A DNA stretch of 64,000 nucleotides. Source: Chitinophagaceae bacterium. GTDB lineage: Bacteria; Bacteroidota; Bacteroidia; Chitinophagales; Chitinophagaceae. The stretch's first letter is position 1, and each line of letters starts with the position of its first letter. The position numbers were made by a program, and so were the translations under genes. The notes beneath the pieces are model-generated. The model did no database searches. It worked only from the letters and a program-made list of their open reading frames with translations, and was not told where the DNA came from. Below, one piece after another: positions 37,701 through 46,181 of this stretch. Location of the stretch: assembly GCA_016787085.1 (NCBI GenBank), contig JAEUVJ010000034.1:120884-184883 (forward strand). Reading direction: 5' to 3'.

Positions 37701-37874
37701 GGAAAGGCTGACATTATTGAAATCCACTTTGGCGGTAATACTGCTGTTGATCTCCCGCTTCACCAGGTTGGTGATCTGTTTTTTGAACAGTACAGGAATA
37801 AGAAAAAGGGCGGCGATCAGTACAAGCAGGGTGATACCGGTGATCTTGAGGGTTTTTCTGAATATTTTCTTCAT
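34794..37874 (-). CDS. AsmA-family envelope protein
   Basis: 1026 residues. One N-terminal membrane helix (ITGITLLVLIAALFLIPVLF) is followed by the AsmA start motif (INSSITAKVDFNNVSLSLFRHFPKISILLNDLSVVG) and long beta-rich repeats. The C-terminal AsmA_2-like region is around residues 740-920 (LSGKGNLLLIEGVLKKFAPLEKIASTLQIEEL, then the GMHGLDQSIDYAIQMKVPRKYMG stretch). A lysine-rich tail ends the chain. AsmA/TamB-like proteins bridge the periplasm and move lipids. It is a single-gene unit. Confidence 0.92.
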   Translation of the reverse strand: MKKIFRKTLKITGITLLVLIAALFLIPVLFKKQITNLVKREINSSITAKVDFNNVSLSLFRHFPKISILLNDLSVVGLNEFAGDTLIAAKTLDASVNLISAIKGENIKVYGVYLESPRIHALVNKEGKANWDIAKESSDTATSAEAAPSEFKMNLKKYEISDGYIYYNDESSNMSAEISGLDHQGSGDFTADVFTLSTTTKAESANFTYESIPYLSGAKADIDADIRIDNSNSKYSFETDDITLNNLKLNADGFFQIASDSSYNMDIRFKTPSNEFRDILSLIPGIYKQDFDKIKTEGKAAFNGFVKGTYSPQQLPAYDVNLQVKDGFFQYPDLPKPVKNIRLDMQVNNPDGKTDNTVVNISNGHVEMDNEPFDFKLLFKNPETSQYIDAIAKGKLDLANISKFVKLEGGTKLAGLIWADVFAKGNMSALQNQQGDFTAGGFLDIRDLFYSSSAFPQPLQNGNMKVQIENSGGIADNTSVGISAGHIEVGKDPVDFTLQVKRPMSSVDFAGTAKGRFTLDNIKQFVTLDPGTSIAGILNADIGFNGNKTAIDKGEYDKIAINGVAGLKNLKYVSADYPTGLTLSNTDLGFNQRTVSLKDLAGNYLNTNFSANGVFNNLVGFALKDEPLTGTLNVSADKMDLNDWMGTDTATAPASASTTTAASSDPFVIPSNIDLTIHTKAGKVKYDKVDYNNINGTLVLKDEAVKLQNVKAEALDGTMIFNGSYSTKLSKKEPAITMNYDVKDLDVQKAFYSFNTVQKLMPIGQFLAGKLNSQLTMNGSLNGDMMPDLSTLSGKGNLLLIEGVLKKFAPLEKIASTLQIEELKSVTIKDIKNYIEFANGKVLVKPFTVKVKDIEMQIGGMHGLDQSIDYAIQMKVPRKYMGTQGNTLLNNLAASASNKGIPVKLGDVVDLNIKMGGSLANPSIKTELKEVAGDAIKEMQQQAVDFAKAKADTIKQTVKDTLAAVKNQVVKDLKEEAMNKLLGNKDSAKTTNLDSTKKKAEQTIKGTIKDLFNKKKKPASDTAAKQ

Positions 37875-38073
37875 AATCTGTGGCTTACAGTGATTTCAGT
37901 CCACAAAATTGCAAATATGGAGCCAGAAAGAAAAAGTAAACTTACCCGGTAAGGACAAGTAAATCAGGCAAAAACTTTTACCCGTCCGTTCGTTCTAACC
38001 GATAGTTGAGTATATTTAATTCTCCAATCTATTAAAAGCCCCCGATTATTTACTATTAATCTCCTGTTGCAGA

Positions 38074-38616
38074 TTGACCGACGCCAATCTCATCCATGAT
38101 TGTATGAAGGGGGACAGGCAAGCCCAGTCTGTTCTGTATGCCATGTTCATCCCAAAAATGTTTGTGGTCTGTTTGCGTTTCTCCAAAAACAGGCAGGAAG
38201 CCGAAGACATACTGCAGGAAGGGTTTGTAAAAGTGTTCCAGTTTTTACCGCAGTTCAATTACCAGGGCTCGTTAGAAAGCTGGATCAGGAAGATCATGGT
38301 CAACTGCGCATTGCAACGGATCAAAAGTAATAACCGGCTGGCGCCGGTAGTCAGTATAGATTCTTATCGTGAGCAACTCACTTTTGATGATGATATGGAA
38401 GGCTATATCAGCTCCCGTGAATTACTGAAGCTGGTGATGTCGCTGCCGCCCGGATACAAAGCGGTCTTCAACCTGTATGTATTTGAAGGGTACAAGCACC
38501 GCGAAATCGCAGAGATACTGGGTATCACGGAAGGCACTTCCAAATCCAATTTATCCGACGCCAGGACGTATCTGAAAAAACAATTGAGGAAAATGAATAT
38601 TTCTGCTACTTATTAA
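38074..38616 (+). CDS. ECF-type RNA polymerase sigma-70 factor
   Basis: 180 residues. Region 2 (LIHDCMKGDRQAQSVLYAMFIPKMFVVCLRF ... AEDILQEGFVKVFQFL) and region 4 (LPPGYKAVFNLYVFEGYKHREIAEILGITEGTSKSNLSDARTYLKKQLRKM) are both clear. The likely start is the TTG at 38074, because the first ATG at 38104 would cut into region 2. The stop overlaps the start of the next gene (TAATG), so sigma factor and partner are translationally coupled. Confidence 0.92.
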   Translation: MTDANLIHDCMKGDRQAQSVLYAMFIPKMFVVCLRFSKNRQEAEDILQEGFVKVFQFLPQFNYQGSLESWIRKIMVNCALQRIKSNNRLAPVVSIDSYREQLTFDDDMEGYISSRELLKLVMSLPPGYKAVFNLYVFEGYKHREIAEILGITEGTSKSNLSDARTYLKKQLRKMNISATY

Positions 38617-40124
38617 TGAGTATGCCGCACAACGATATTGACAATTTGTTTTACGAAGGTATCGAAGGCCACTCAGAATACCCTTCCGAAAAGGTATGGG
38701 GCCGGGTGGAGGCAGAACTGGAACGTAAAACGGCGGAAGACTACAGGAAAAAATATGGCCCGATGAAAAGAATCGGGCTGGTGCTGCTTTTGATCCTGAC
38801 CGGTTTGCTGATCTATGAAACATCCATACTTAATAATAAAAAAGCAGGTCATGCTGCAAGACATGAATTCAATAAGCCTGCTCCGTCCGGTAGCGACATC
38901 ACCAGGCAGGATGCTAAGGATAAACGCAGCGGACAGCATGGCAGCATCAGTGAAAATGTCGTAGTGGACCAGGATTTGGCCCCCTACGGTCAGACTAATA
39001 CAACAACATTTACCCATACTGTAGCAGGCTTCGATACAAATGAACCAGCACTCTCTATACTTTCAGATAATGCGGCTCCGATAGTGATAGCCGAACAGGC
39101 AGCAGACATGGTGAAGGCGGGTACTGCAGCTGAAGAAGCCGGAGAATATGAGGATAGGATGGAAGTGATAGAACGAATAGCTCCATTATCATTTTCCCTG
39201 TCGGCCACTGCTTTTACGGGTAAGAAGGATATGGCCTCTCCTATGACAGCTACTGTTCCCGGCAGCTCCATCATACCGGTAATAACTAATCATACGGTAT
39301 ATGGCGGCAGGACAGTTCACGGCTCAAGGCTTTCTTTAAGCGCCTATGTTTCTCCCGGCATCACCTGGAATTTGGTCAGGGATAACAAACACCATGGCCG
39401 CCGGCGTGGTGGTGGAAACGGAGGAGGTAATAACGGGAGCGGAGGGAGCAATGGGGGCAACAACGGCGGAAACGGAAATGGCGGAGGCCGGGGAGACAGC
39501 AGGCATGATTATTCACGTAGTGAACATAGCGGGCTGGCTATACATGGCGGCGTCAGCCTTCATTATGCTTTATCAGGTAAATGGTCTGCAGAAACAGGGC
39601 TGGCATACCTTTCCTCTTCGACCATCATTAATTCCAAAAAGATATATGCCGTAAGTGATAATACAGGCGCTATCCGCTATCGTCTCAATTCTTCTTCGGG
39701 CTATTCGTATGTTACGCCACAGAACAACTCTGGTCTTACTGCCGGCGACAGCACCGTTATCAGCAAGTCAAAAAATACTATTTCCTACCTGGGTGTTCCG
39801 GTCAGCATCAGCTATAAATTCCTGTCGGCCGGAAAGTTCTCCCTGGCGGCGTCGGCAGGAGGCCAGCTGAATTTCCTGCTTTCGGGAAAGACCACCGCCA
39901 GCTTCGATACGGACTACAGTACATCGGCTAAAATGCAGGGATTGCAACCGCTGCATGTCTCATTGCTTACCGGCCTTACGGGCGAACTGGCCCTGAACAA
40001 AAAAATAGCCCTTACTCTTTCGCCCGCAGGACAATTCGGGCTTTCATCCGCCAGCCGTCATACTGTTGTCAGGACAAAGCCGAACTTTCTCCGTTTATCA
40101 GCGGGGGTGAAATTGAAATTGTGA
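38616..40124 (+). CDS. Anti-sigma-like membrane protein with C-terminal outer-membrane beta-barrel
   Basis: 502 residues. Residues 1-48 are cytosolic and charged (NDIDNLFYEGIEGHSEYPSEKVWGRVEAELE), followed by a single membrane helix (IGLVLLLILTGLLIYETSI). The middle has a long linker and a Gly/Asn-rich stretch (about 270-295). The C-terminal 190 residues resemble a PorT-type barrel (GVSLHYALSGKWSAETGLAYLSSS, LGVPVSISYKFLSAGKFSLAASAGGQLNFLLSGKT, RLSAGVKLKL). The cytosolic part with a helix is the usual form of Bacteroidota anti-sigma partners; the barrel suggests one protein that spans both membranes, which is unusual. Function inferred. Confidence 0.75.
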   Translation: MSMPHNDIDNLFYEGIEGHSEYPSEKVWGRVEAELERKTAEDYRKKYGPMKRIGLVLLLILTGLLIYETSILNNKKAGHAARHEFNKPAPSGSDITRQDAKDKRSGQHGSISENVVVDQDLAPYGQTNTTTFTHTVAGFDTNEPALSILSDNAAPIVIAEQAADMVKAGTAAEEAGEYEDRMEVIERIAPLSFSLSATAFTGKKDMASPMTATVPGSSIIPVITNHTVYGGRTVHGSRLSLSAYVSPGITWNLVRDNKHHGRRRGGGNGGGNNGSGGSNGGNNGGNGNGGGRGDSRHDYSRSEHSGLAIHGGVSLHYALSGKWSAETGLAYLSSSTIINSKKIYAVSDNTGAIRYRLNSSSGYSYVTPQNNSGLTAGDSTVISKSKNTISYLGVPVSISYKFLSAGKFSLAASAGGQLNFLLSGKTTASFDTDYSTSAKMQGLQPLHVSLLTGLTGELALNKKIALTLSPAGQFGLSSASRHTVVRTKPNFLRLSAGVKLKL

Positions 40125-40247
40125 TTAACTTTTTGACGGCTCACCCAACCAAAATTTCCCAATAATAATCTTTACAGGTGATTGTCCTTTCATCCTTTTA
40201 AAGCAAAGGAATGCGTTGAGCGCCTTCCTGTTATTAAAATTCAATAT

Positions 40248-40358
40248 ATGAAGAAGCGCTTATTGGGTGCATCGGTGTTAACTATACTCACCCTCCTGGT
40301 TTCATTGCTGTCTGTGCTTGCTGTTTCATCTTTTTTTGTTTCGCTTATCAACGCATAG
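40248..40358 (+). CDS. Possible 36-residue membrane peptide
   Basis: The frame encodes MKKRLLGASVLTILTLLVSL followed by 16 more hydrophobic residues and a stop. The composition (two basic residues, then a single hydrophobic helix) is that of a small membrane peptide or of a truncated signal sequence. There is no partner or homology I can name. Confidence 0.3.
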   Translation: MKKRLLGASVLTILTLLVSLLSVLAVSSFFVSLINA

Positions 40359-40514
40359 GCCTATGTTATAACCCCGATCATCTTATTTATATCTGACCGG
40401 TATAGTAATGCCGTAACAGGTGGGCAAAAAACAGGGACCTGGTAATAAAACAGGGCTGGTATTTGCAGCGGCGGATCACAAACGGTCAATGTGATTAAGA
40501 ATGGCTAGAATGGC

Positions 40515-40544
40515 AGCGGGATACGCAAAGTATCCCGCTTTTTT
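40515..40544 (+). terminator. Rho-independent terminator
   Basis: AGCGGGATAC and GTATCCCGCT form a ten-base stem with loop GCAAA, followed by TTTTT. Confidence 0.85.
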
Positions 40545-40591
40545 ATGGATGATGACCATGATAGTTTGTGGTAAAGGAACCGCACCGCTGT

Positions 40592-40984
40592 TCATTTCAA
40601 TCTTTCCAGCACTCCTTTTCGTTTTACAATATTCTTATAATCCCATTGAATATCCCGGGCTTTTTTCAGCCATCGTTTCAGGTGTTTGCTATTGATCTCC
40701 TCTTCGGAAGTGTAAATGATGGATGCGTCTTTGAATTTTCCGGTGCCAGGCTGCAGGGCCTCTTCTTCAAAACCTGCACCGCTCCAGAACATTAACCGTA
40801 TGCCCGCTTTTTGCTTACTGTAGCCGGCCACGGGATTACCCTCCAGGAACCAGACAGGATGTGCATGCCAGATCTTGCTTTCGGCTTCCGGCAGGTGGCG
40901 GTCAATTTCCTCTGCCAGTAAAGCACAGATCTTTTTATCACCTGGTGATTGAGATCTGTTGTATGCCTGGATATCTTTATTCAT
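40592..40984 (-). CDS. DUF1801-family protein
   Basis: 130 residues with the DUF1801 pattern: LLAEEIDRHLPEAESKIWHAHPVWFLEGNPVAGYSKQKAGIRLMFWSGAGFEE, then KFKDASIIYTSEEEINSKHLKRWLKKA. Related small proteins include frataxin-like iron chaperones. A single-gene unit. A repeated motif (AAGTTAATTCATTTT) lies 45 bases upstream of its start. Confidence 0.85.
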   Translation of the reverse strand: MNKDIQAYNRSQSPGDKKICALLAEEIDRHLPEAESKIWHAHPVWFLEGNPVAGYSKQKAGIRLMFWSGAGFEEEALQPGTGKFKDASIIYTSEEEINSKHLKRWLKKARDIQWDYKNIVKRKGVLERLK

Positions 40985-41087
40985 TATTGTTTAGTTTGAT
41001 GCAGTTGCTGTTTTTTACTGGTTTTGCAGAGGAAGTTAATTCATTTTTCGATTGTTGTGAAGTATCAAGAAAGAAGGTACATAATGC

Positions 41088-41146
41088 TTCACGCAAAGCC
41101 GCTAAGAAAACCCTTTGCGCCCTTGCTCCTTAGGTACTGACGTGAA
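41088..41146. repeat. CACGCAAAG...CGTGAA inverted-repeat element
   Basis: It begins TTCACGCAAAGCCGCTAAG and ends ACTGACGTGAA, with CCCTTTGCGCCC inside. It belongs to the same family as 41969-42045 and, in decayed form, 46037 and 50376. Confidence 0.65.
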
Positions 41147-41201
41147 ATAATTATAAATCCTCATTACTCCGGTTCCCTTCGGAGACCCGACGAAGAAGAA
41201 A

Positions 41202-41822
41202 TCATTGATCCCTGAGGCAACGAACCGAGTATCCGTAAAATAATTTATTGTCGCTTTCAATCCAGCCATTTTCATAATTCAGTTTGCGGCACCAGATAAA
41301 CTCTTCATCAGGGTCGCCCGTGGTCCACCACCAACCCTCAACGCCTATTTTAAAAAAGTCTCCGCTGCTGAGGTCACGTATACCACCCGGAAGTCCTGAA
41401 AAACCGCTGCTGTTGGTTCCGTTTCCGCCTTCATCCCATCCTTCCCTGCTTTTCATTTTTGTACCGGCTTTTTCAGCTCCGCCAAGAAATTCTGTTAGTT
41501 GGTTCCATTCAGCATCCGTTGGTATATGCCAGCCAGCAGGTGACAATCCTCTTTTATCTTTTACAGCAAACCAATTGTACAATTTGCCGTATTTTTTTCC
41601 ATTACCGGGATCATTATCATAATAGCACCAGGCGGGTTCCTTATTTTCAAATGCAGTTGCCCATTCTTCATATGTTTTTGCATGCAACAGGGAATCTCCA
41701 TTGCGGAAAACTTCCGCGTTCAAATTAGCTGTCATCCATGACTGCTTGCCGATCTTAACTTCGGTTTGAGCAGATGCGGCATTACTTAAAAGAATGGCAG
41801 ATATTACTATTATGGCTTTCAT
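41202..41822 (-). CDS. FISUMP-domain (Fibrobacter succinogenes major paralogous) exported protein
   Basis: About 206 residues from the ATG at 41822, which gives a signal peptide (MKAIIVISAILLSNAASAQ). The FISUMP pattern is clear: KIGKQSWMTANLNAEVFRNGD, AWCYYDNDPGNGKKYGKLYNWFAV, GLSPAGWHIPTDAEWNQLTEFLGG and the end GYSVRCLRD. These C-type-lectin-like modules are common in surface proteins of Bacteroidota; role unknown. Confidence 0.85.
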   Translation of the reverse strand: MKAIIVISAILLSNAASAQTEVKIGKQSWMTANLNAEVFRNGDSLLHAKTYEEWATAFENKEPAWCYYDNDPGNGKKYGKLYNWFAVKDKRGLSPAGWHIPTDAEWNQLTEFLGGAEKAGTKMKSREGWDEGGNGTNSSGFSGLPGGIRDLSSGDFFKIGVEGWWWTTGDPDEEFIWCRKLNYENGWIESDNKLFYGYSVRCLRDQ

Positions 41823-41912
41823 ATAAAAACGCTTTCCTGAAATTACTAATAAATAAAACAGGCAAATATATTTTGTCCGGCGTGACATCCTCATGGTTCA
41901 CTATCTATGCAC

Positions 41913-42045
41913 TCTTCATTCAATTATGTTATATTGGCTGTGGACAAGACCCCGGTGGACGAAAAGTTTTCACGCAAAGGCGCAAAGATTATAAAGACGA
42001 TAAGAAAACCCCTTGCGCCGTGGTTCCTTAGCGTCTCTGCGTGAA
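41913..42045. repeat. Composite repeat: ATTCAATTATGTT unit followed by a CACGCAAAGGCGC element
   Basis: Bases 41913-41966 are a near-copy of 49051-49105 (CTTCATTCAATTATGTT, GACCCCGG and GTGGAC in the same order). Directly after it, 41969-42045 is a full CACGCAAAGGCGCAAAG ... GCGTCTCTGCGTGAA inverted-repeat element. Confidence 0.65.
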
Positions 42046-42103
42046 ATAAAAACCACGAACCTGCAAAATGGTTGATCGTCGTTTTTTGTGCGATAACGCG
42101 AAA

Positions 42104-43015
42104 TCAATTTTTGATCCTTAAAAATTTTGCTGCATTGTTATAAAAGATATCTTCCTTATCCTTCTTTGTCAAAAAGGTCAGGCTATTCAGAAAGCGAACA
42201 GATTTTTCGATTGCATAAGGCCATACCATCTGATCAGAACCAAACATCACCCGGTCCAGGTAGCCGGCCTCTTTGGCATTTCGGAGAAATTCTTTGATAT
42301 AACGTTGTGTATTGGGTTCTACCCAAAGCATTACGGCAAGATCAGTATAAAGCTGGGGATAATAAGCCATCAGCCTGATGGCATGCTCCGGCCAGTCTTC
42401 TCCGCCTGCATGCATCAGGTAAATTCTAAGCTTAGGATATTTCACTAAAACATCTTCAATTAAATAGGGATCACCCAGACGGAGTCTTGCCTTTGGCGAC
42501 CATGAATACGTTCCGCCGGGATCACCGCCGCCTGTATGAACAGCTACCGGTATATCATATTTCTCACAAATCCGCAGGTAAGGCTGCCAGGCCGAATCAC
42601 TAAGCGTTGTACCACTGTAATAGGGTGCGATCTCTCCAAACACTTCGATCTTTTTATCCTTTACCAGTTGCTCAAACTTTACACTATCGATACCATAATC
42701 TGAAGGAGCAAACATCAGGATTCCCCTGATGATCCGTTGGTTGCTATCTTTTGTCACCCAGTTCTCTACACTCTGCGGGTTACCGCTTACCATTGCTTTT
42801 ACAATATTCCATTTCTTAAATGCGGCAACTGTTTCCTGGCGGTGTATCTCTGCGTTTTTTGACCCTTTGTTGCCATAATAATCACTGGCTGGTTCTCTTT
42901 CGCCAAAGTCACTATCTGTGTAGGAGTGAACATGCATGTCAATGATCTTTACCTGGGATTGTGCGAATAAACACGGCACGAGAAAGATGGGGATGAAAAG
43001 TATAGATACTTTCAT
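42104..43015 (-). CDS. Exported amidohydrolase (amidohydrolase_2 type)
   Basis: About 303 residues from the ATG at 43015, with a signal peptide (MKVSILFIPIFLVPCLFAQ). Metal-binding residues appear as IIDMHVHSYTD, IPVAVHTGGGDPGG, LRIYLMHAGGED and VMFGSDQMVWP, a full amidohydrolase_2 set. The substrate is unknown; relatives include 2-pyrone-4,6-dicarboxylate hydrolase and decarboxylases. Single-gene unit. Confidence 0.88.
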   Translation of the reverse strand: MKVSILFIPIFLVPCLFAQSQVKIIDMHVHSYTDSDFGEREPASDYYGNKGSKNAEIHRQETVAAFKKWNIVKAMVSGNPQSVENWVTKDSNQRIIRGILMFAPSDYGIDSVKFEQLVKDKKIEVFGEIAPYYSGTTLSDSAWQPYLRICEKYDIPVAVHTGGGDPGGTYSWSPKARLRLGDPYLIEDVLVKYPKLRIYLMHAGGEDWPEHAIRLMAYYPQLYTDLAVMLWVEPNTQRYIKEFLRNAKEAGYLDRVMFGSDQMVWPYAIEKSVRFLNSLTFLTKKDKEDIFYNNAAKFLRIKN

Positions 43016-43221
43016 GAAAAATATTTTAGGTTGATGATACGGGAAGTTAATTTTTTTTTCAGACAAGTTGACCGGCACCCGGCGTTACTAATCGTTTGCG
43101 CCGGGCCCATACCTGCCACACTCTGCTCCGATGTAAGATAACTTATCCCGCTATCTGCTGAACAGGTTCGGACAGCAGAACGGGAAGATCCTGCCGGATA
43201 GAAAGCGGCTCAATCGGATAA

Positions 43222-43914
43222 TTATAGATCTTTAAATACATTCCTGAAGCTCCGTCCGATGGGGATGGATATACCGCCTGTTTCTACAGTATCAGCCGTA
43301 TAGGAGTCAATCCTGTTTACAGAAATGATATAGGACCGGTGAACTCGTTTGAAGAGATGCGCCGGTAAAAGCGATTCCATTTCAGATGTGGTTAGTTTGG
43401 AGAAATATGTTTTTTTAGTAGTGACCAACTTGATGTACTCCTGCTGGCTTTCTATATAAATAATGTCTGCGTATAAAATCTTTACTTTCTTTTTCTGCAC
43501 GGTTACAAACATATAATCCTTTGACTCTTTGGTCTCAGTGCCGGAATATTTTTGTGGGGCTGCCGTATTTACTTTATTCACTGCCACCAGGAACCGTTCA
43601 AACTCAAAAGGCTTGAGCAGGTAATCCGTTACATTCAGGTTAAATCCCTCTACGGCGTACTGGTGATAAGCAGTGGTGATAATGATAGCCGGGGAATGTG
43701 TAAGTGTTTTCAAAAATGCCATTCCTTTCAGCCTGGGCAAATGGATATCCAGGAAGATCAGGTCGGTTTGATTGTGGTGCAGGAACTCAGTGGCAAGTAT
43801 GGCATCTTTGAATTTTCCCTGCAGTTTCAGGAACGGAACCTGTGCTATATAATCTGCCAGAACTTTGGCAGCCAGTGGCTCATCTTCTACAATGATGCAT
43901 TTAATATCAGGCAT
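43222..43914 (-). CDS. LytTR-family response regulator
   Basis: 230 residues. The receiver domain (1-120) has the phosphorylated aspartate in LIFLDIHLPRLKGMAFL. The LytTR DNA-binding domain (about 130-230) shows VKILYADIIYIESQQEYIKLVTTKKTYFS and FKRVHRSYIISVNRIDSY. It forms a two-component pair with the overlapping kinase gene (eight shared bases). Target genes are unknown. Confidence 0.95.
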   Translation of the reverse strand: MPDIKCIIVEDEPLAAKVLADYIAQVPFLKLQGKFKDAILATEFLHHNQTDLIFLDIHLPRLKGMAFLKTLTHSPAIIITTAYHQYAVEGFNLNVTDYLLKPFEFERFLVAVNKVNTAAPQKYSGTETKESKDYMFVTVQKKKVKILYADIIYIESQQEYIKLVTTKKTYFSKLTTSEMESLLPAHLFKRVHRSYIISVNRIDSYTADTVETGGISIPIGRSFRNVFKDL

Positions 43915-44950
43915 GGCTGGCCAGGTTTATTGTTAACACAGCAGTAAAATCAGTTTCGCCCTGCTGAACGGACAGGCTGAAATCTTTATATAACAATTCC
44001 AGTTGCCGCCTCAGGTTGGATAGTCCGATATTTTCTTTCACATTTTTACTTTCTCCCGCAGATTCTGCGGAGTTTTTTACGGTAAACTTCAATTGCCGTT
44101 CCTTCAGCGAAAGATGAATATCCACGAACGGGTCTTGCCGGGTTTCTGATACGCCGTGTTTAAAAGCATTTTCCACCAGCGGGATCAGCAGCAGCGGCGG
44201 TATGGCCTGTTTCATATCCTCAATATCGTAATTAAAGTTTACATGCAGGGATTCATCATACCGGAGTTTTTCCAGGGCAATATAATCACTGATGATCTTT
44301 ATTTCCAGTTCAATCGCTATATAGTTTCCGCCGGCTTCATACAACATAAACCGCAGGATCTTTGACAGGCGAAGAATGGATTCAGGCGCTAAATCACTTT
44401 TGTCTCTTGTCAGCGAGTAAATATTGTTGAGTGTGTTAAATAAAAAATGCGGGTTGGTTTGTGATTTAAGGTAGTTCAGTTCGGCCTCCTGTTTTTCGAT
44501 CCGCAGCTTTTGTTCCGCCTGTTTTAGTTTAATATAGTTATAGATATGACGTATAATACCAAAAAAGAAAAGGGAGGCTATGCTGTAGCCAAAGAAAAAC
44601 TGCACCCCGTCACAGGGTTTGGAAAACACCTGCGTAGGTGTATAAAAATGCAGGAGAACACCCAGTTCTCTCCACCCGTACAGGCCAAATGAATAAAACA
44701 GTAAATGAATAAAAATGAGCAGGAGACCGGTAAGGATACTTTTCAGGGATAATCGTATTGAGGGAAGGGTGTACTCCAGGAATATATAATGCAACGGCAC
44801 TACGAATAAAAGGCACCAGGTATGGTTTATGCCTCTTTGTAAAAATATCTCTGGCTCTGTTATTAAACTGCCAATCATGTTCAGCAGGAAAAAAGCAAGG
44901 GTCAGTTTGAGGTAAAACTGCACTTTTTCTTTGGTGACGGTTATTCTCAT
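43907..44950 (-). CDS. LytS/YehU-type sensor histidine kinase
   Basis: 347 residues. Four to five N-terminal membrane helices (about 1-135) are followed by the His_kinase motif QTNPHFLFNTLNNIYSLT with the phospho-acceptor histidine, and an ATPase with PLLLIPLVENAFKHGVSE and NIGLSNLRRQLELLY. It lacks a periplasmic sensor domain, so it probably senses through its membrane part. It is upstream of and overlaps its response regulator. Confidence 0.95.
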   Translation of the reverse strand: MRITVTKEKVQFYLKLTLAFFLLNMIGSLITEPEIFLQRGINHTWCLLFVVPLHYIFLEYTLPSIRLSLKSILTGLLLIFIHLLFYSFGLYGWRELGVLLHFYTPTQVFSKPCDGVQFFFGYSIASLFFFGIIRHIYNYIKLKQAEQKLRIEKQEAELNYLKSQTNPHFLFNTLNNIYSLTRDKSDLAPESILRLSKILRFMLYEAGGNYIAIELEIKIISDYIALEKLRYDESLHVNFNYDIEDMKQAIPPLLLIPLVENAFKHGVSETRQDPFVDIHLSLKERQLKFTVKNSAESAGESKNVKENIGLSNLRRQLELLYKDFSLSVQQGETDFTAVLTINLASHA

Positions 44951-45331
44951 TGTATGAACAGTCCCTAAATGTCGGCAAATTATTCTGTACAGGTTCTTTT
45001 GTTCACCAACTGGTGATTGTAGCGTACCAACTACCTGTTTGCGTCAACCAATGCAGGGATAGCCGTAACCGCTCATTGCTTTGCCGCTTTTGCTGTTGTT
45101 TGTCTGCTATAACCTGCTGTTCATCGGTGTCCGCATGAATGTATTCCTGACATGAAATATTCTTGTACCCGGTACAGGCTGTTGCCTGCCTTATAATACT
45201 AACTAAAACAAGCATTATGAAATTATTTATTGCTTCAATGATGACGGCGATGGTATTGCTGAGTATGTGCAGCTGTTAAAATGGGTGTTGCCCGATATAC
45301 AGGCAGATGATCTTTTACAACAGGACTAATT
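44951..45331. other. Gap of 381 bases with a possible short lipoprotein-like peptide
   Basis: Apart from the 20-codon frame at 45217 I see no gene, clear repeat or terminator here. It separates the divergent kinase and DUF4395 genes and should hold both promoters. Confidence 0.4.
45217..45279 (+). CDS. Possible 20-residue lipoprotein-like peptide
   Basis: The frame reads MKLFIASMMTAMVLLSMCSC and stops. It is a complete lipoprotein-type signal (LSMC) with almost nothing after it. It may be a real leader peptide, or the surviving 5' end of a lost lipoprotein gene. It ends 52 bases before the DUF4395 gene. Confidence 0.3.
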   Translation: MKLFIASMMTAMVLLSMCSC

Positions 45332-46024
45332 ATGAGAAAGAAAAACGCAGTAATACAGTTCGGGGAAAATATGGAAGGGTATGAGATCCCTGTTTTGAAC
45401 GAACGGGAAATAAGGGCAGCAGCCGGAATATTGTTTCTTGCCACCTTTCTGTCTTTGATGTTTATTGTATTCAAAGGGAATTTTGTACCCATCAAGTATG
45501 TGGTCACGTTCTTTTTCGCCGATTTTCTCATTCGTGTTTTTATAAATCCCCGGTTTTCGCCCACACTGATAATGGGTCGCCTGATGGTGCGGAACCAGAA
45601 CCCGGAATATGTAGGGGCGAGGCAAAAAAAATTTGCCTGGATAATAGGGGTGGTCCTGTCGGCTATCATGTTCATTTTCCTGGTGCTGGTAAATGCTTAT
45701 AGCCCCATCACCGGAATCGGCTGTCTCATTTGCCTGGTATTCCTGTTCTTTGAATCGGCATTTGGCATTTGCCTGGGCTGTAAATTTTACCCGCTGTTTT
45801 TTAAAGAAAAGGCACAGTATTGCCCCGGTGAGATATGTGATACAAAAACAAGACAGGATATCCAGAAAACTTCCCCGGCACAGGTATTCATAGCGCTGGC
45901 ATTTATTGCCTGCATCTTTCTTGCTGTATTCATTCTACAGAAAGAGTTTGAAAAAAAACCATACGATCTGTTCGGGATCAATAGTGCCACAGCAAAAGTC
46001 AGGCAGGAAAAACCAGGGAAGTAA
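45332..46024 (+). CDS. DUF4395 membrane protein
   Basis: 230 residues with four hydrophobic helices. Motifs of the family are visible: VPVLNEREIRAAAG-like start (IPVLNEREIRAAAGILFLATFL), FADFLIRVFINPRFSPT, and ESAFGICLGCKFYPLFFKEKAQYCPGEIC, with four cysteines near the third helix. Related proteins are linked to thiol or sulfur metabolism, but no such neighbour is present. Single gene. Confidence 0.82.
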   Translation: MRKKNAVIQFGENMEGYEIPVLNEREIRAAAGILFLATFLSLMFIVFKGNFVPIKYVVTFFFADFLIRVFINPRFSPTLIMGRLMVRNQNPEYVGARQKKFAWIIGVVLSAIMFIFLVLVNAYSPITGIGCLICLVFLFFESAFGICLGCKFYPLFFKEKAQYCPGEICDTKTRQDIQKTSPAQVFIALAFIACIFLAVFILQKEFEKKPYDLFGINSATAKVRQEKPGK

Positions 46025-46181
46025 GAGGTAAGGCTACACGCAAAAGTGCAAAGATTATTAAGGCGCCAGTATAACCACCCCTAATTGTAATTTCATTTAT
46101 GTTGTAGTACTTCCCCTCCCGATAGTCATCGGGACAGGCTGCCAGCGGGGGACACTGAAGACTCCGCAGGGTGGACATTGT
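46025..46181. repeat. Repeat-rich 3' flank of the dihydrofolate-reductase-family gene
   Basis: A decayed CACGCAAAAGTGCAAAG element starts at 46037. A TCCCGATAGTCATCGGGA palindrome lies at about 46113. Parts of this flank (ATTGTAATTTCATTTATGTTG, then TACTTCCCC ... GGGGGACA) recur at 47065-47110 next to the decayed second gene copy. Confidence 0.55.

Larger units (their letters stand above)
40125..40591. other. Gap of 467 bases with a possible small ORF and a terminator
   Basis: Apart from the 36-codon frame at 40248 and the terminator at 40515, I see no gene. The terminator is far from the preceding stop codon, so a short transcript or sRNA ending at 40544 is possible. Confidence 0.4.
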
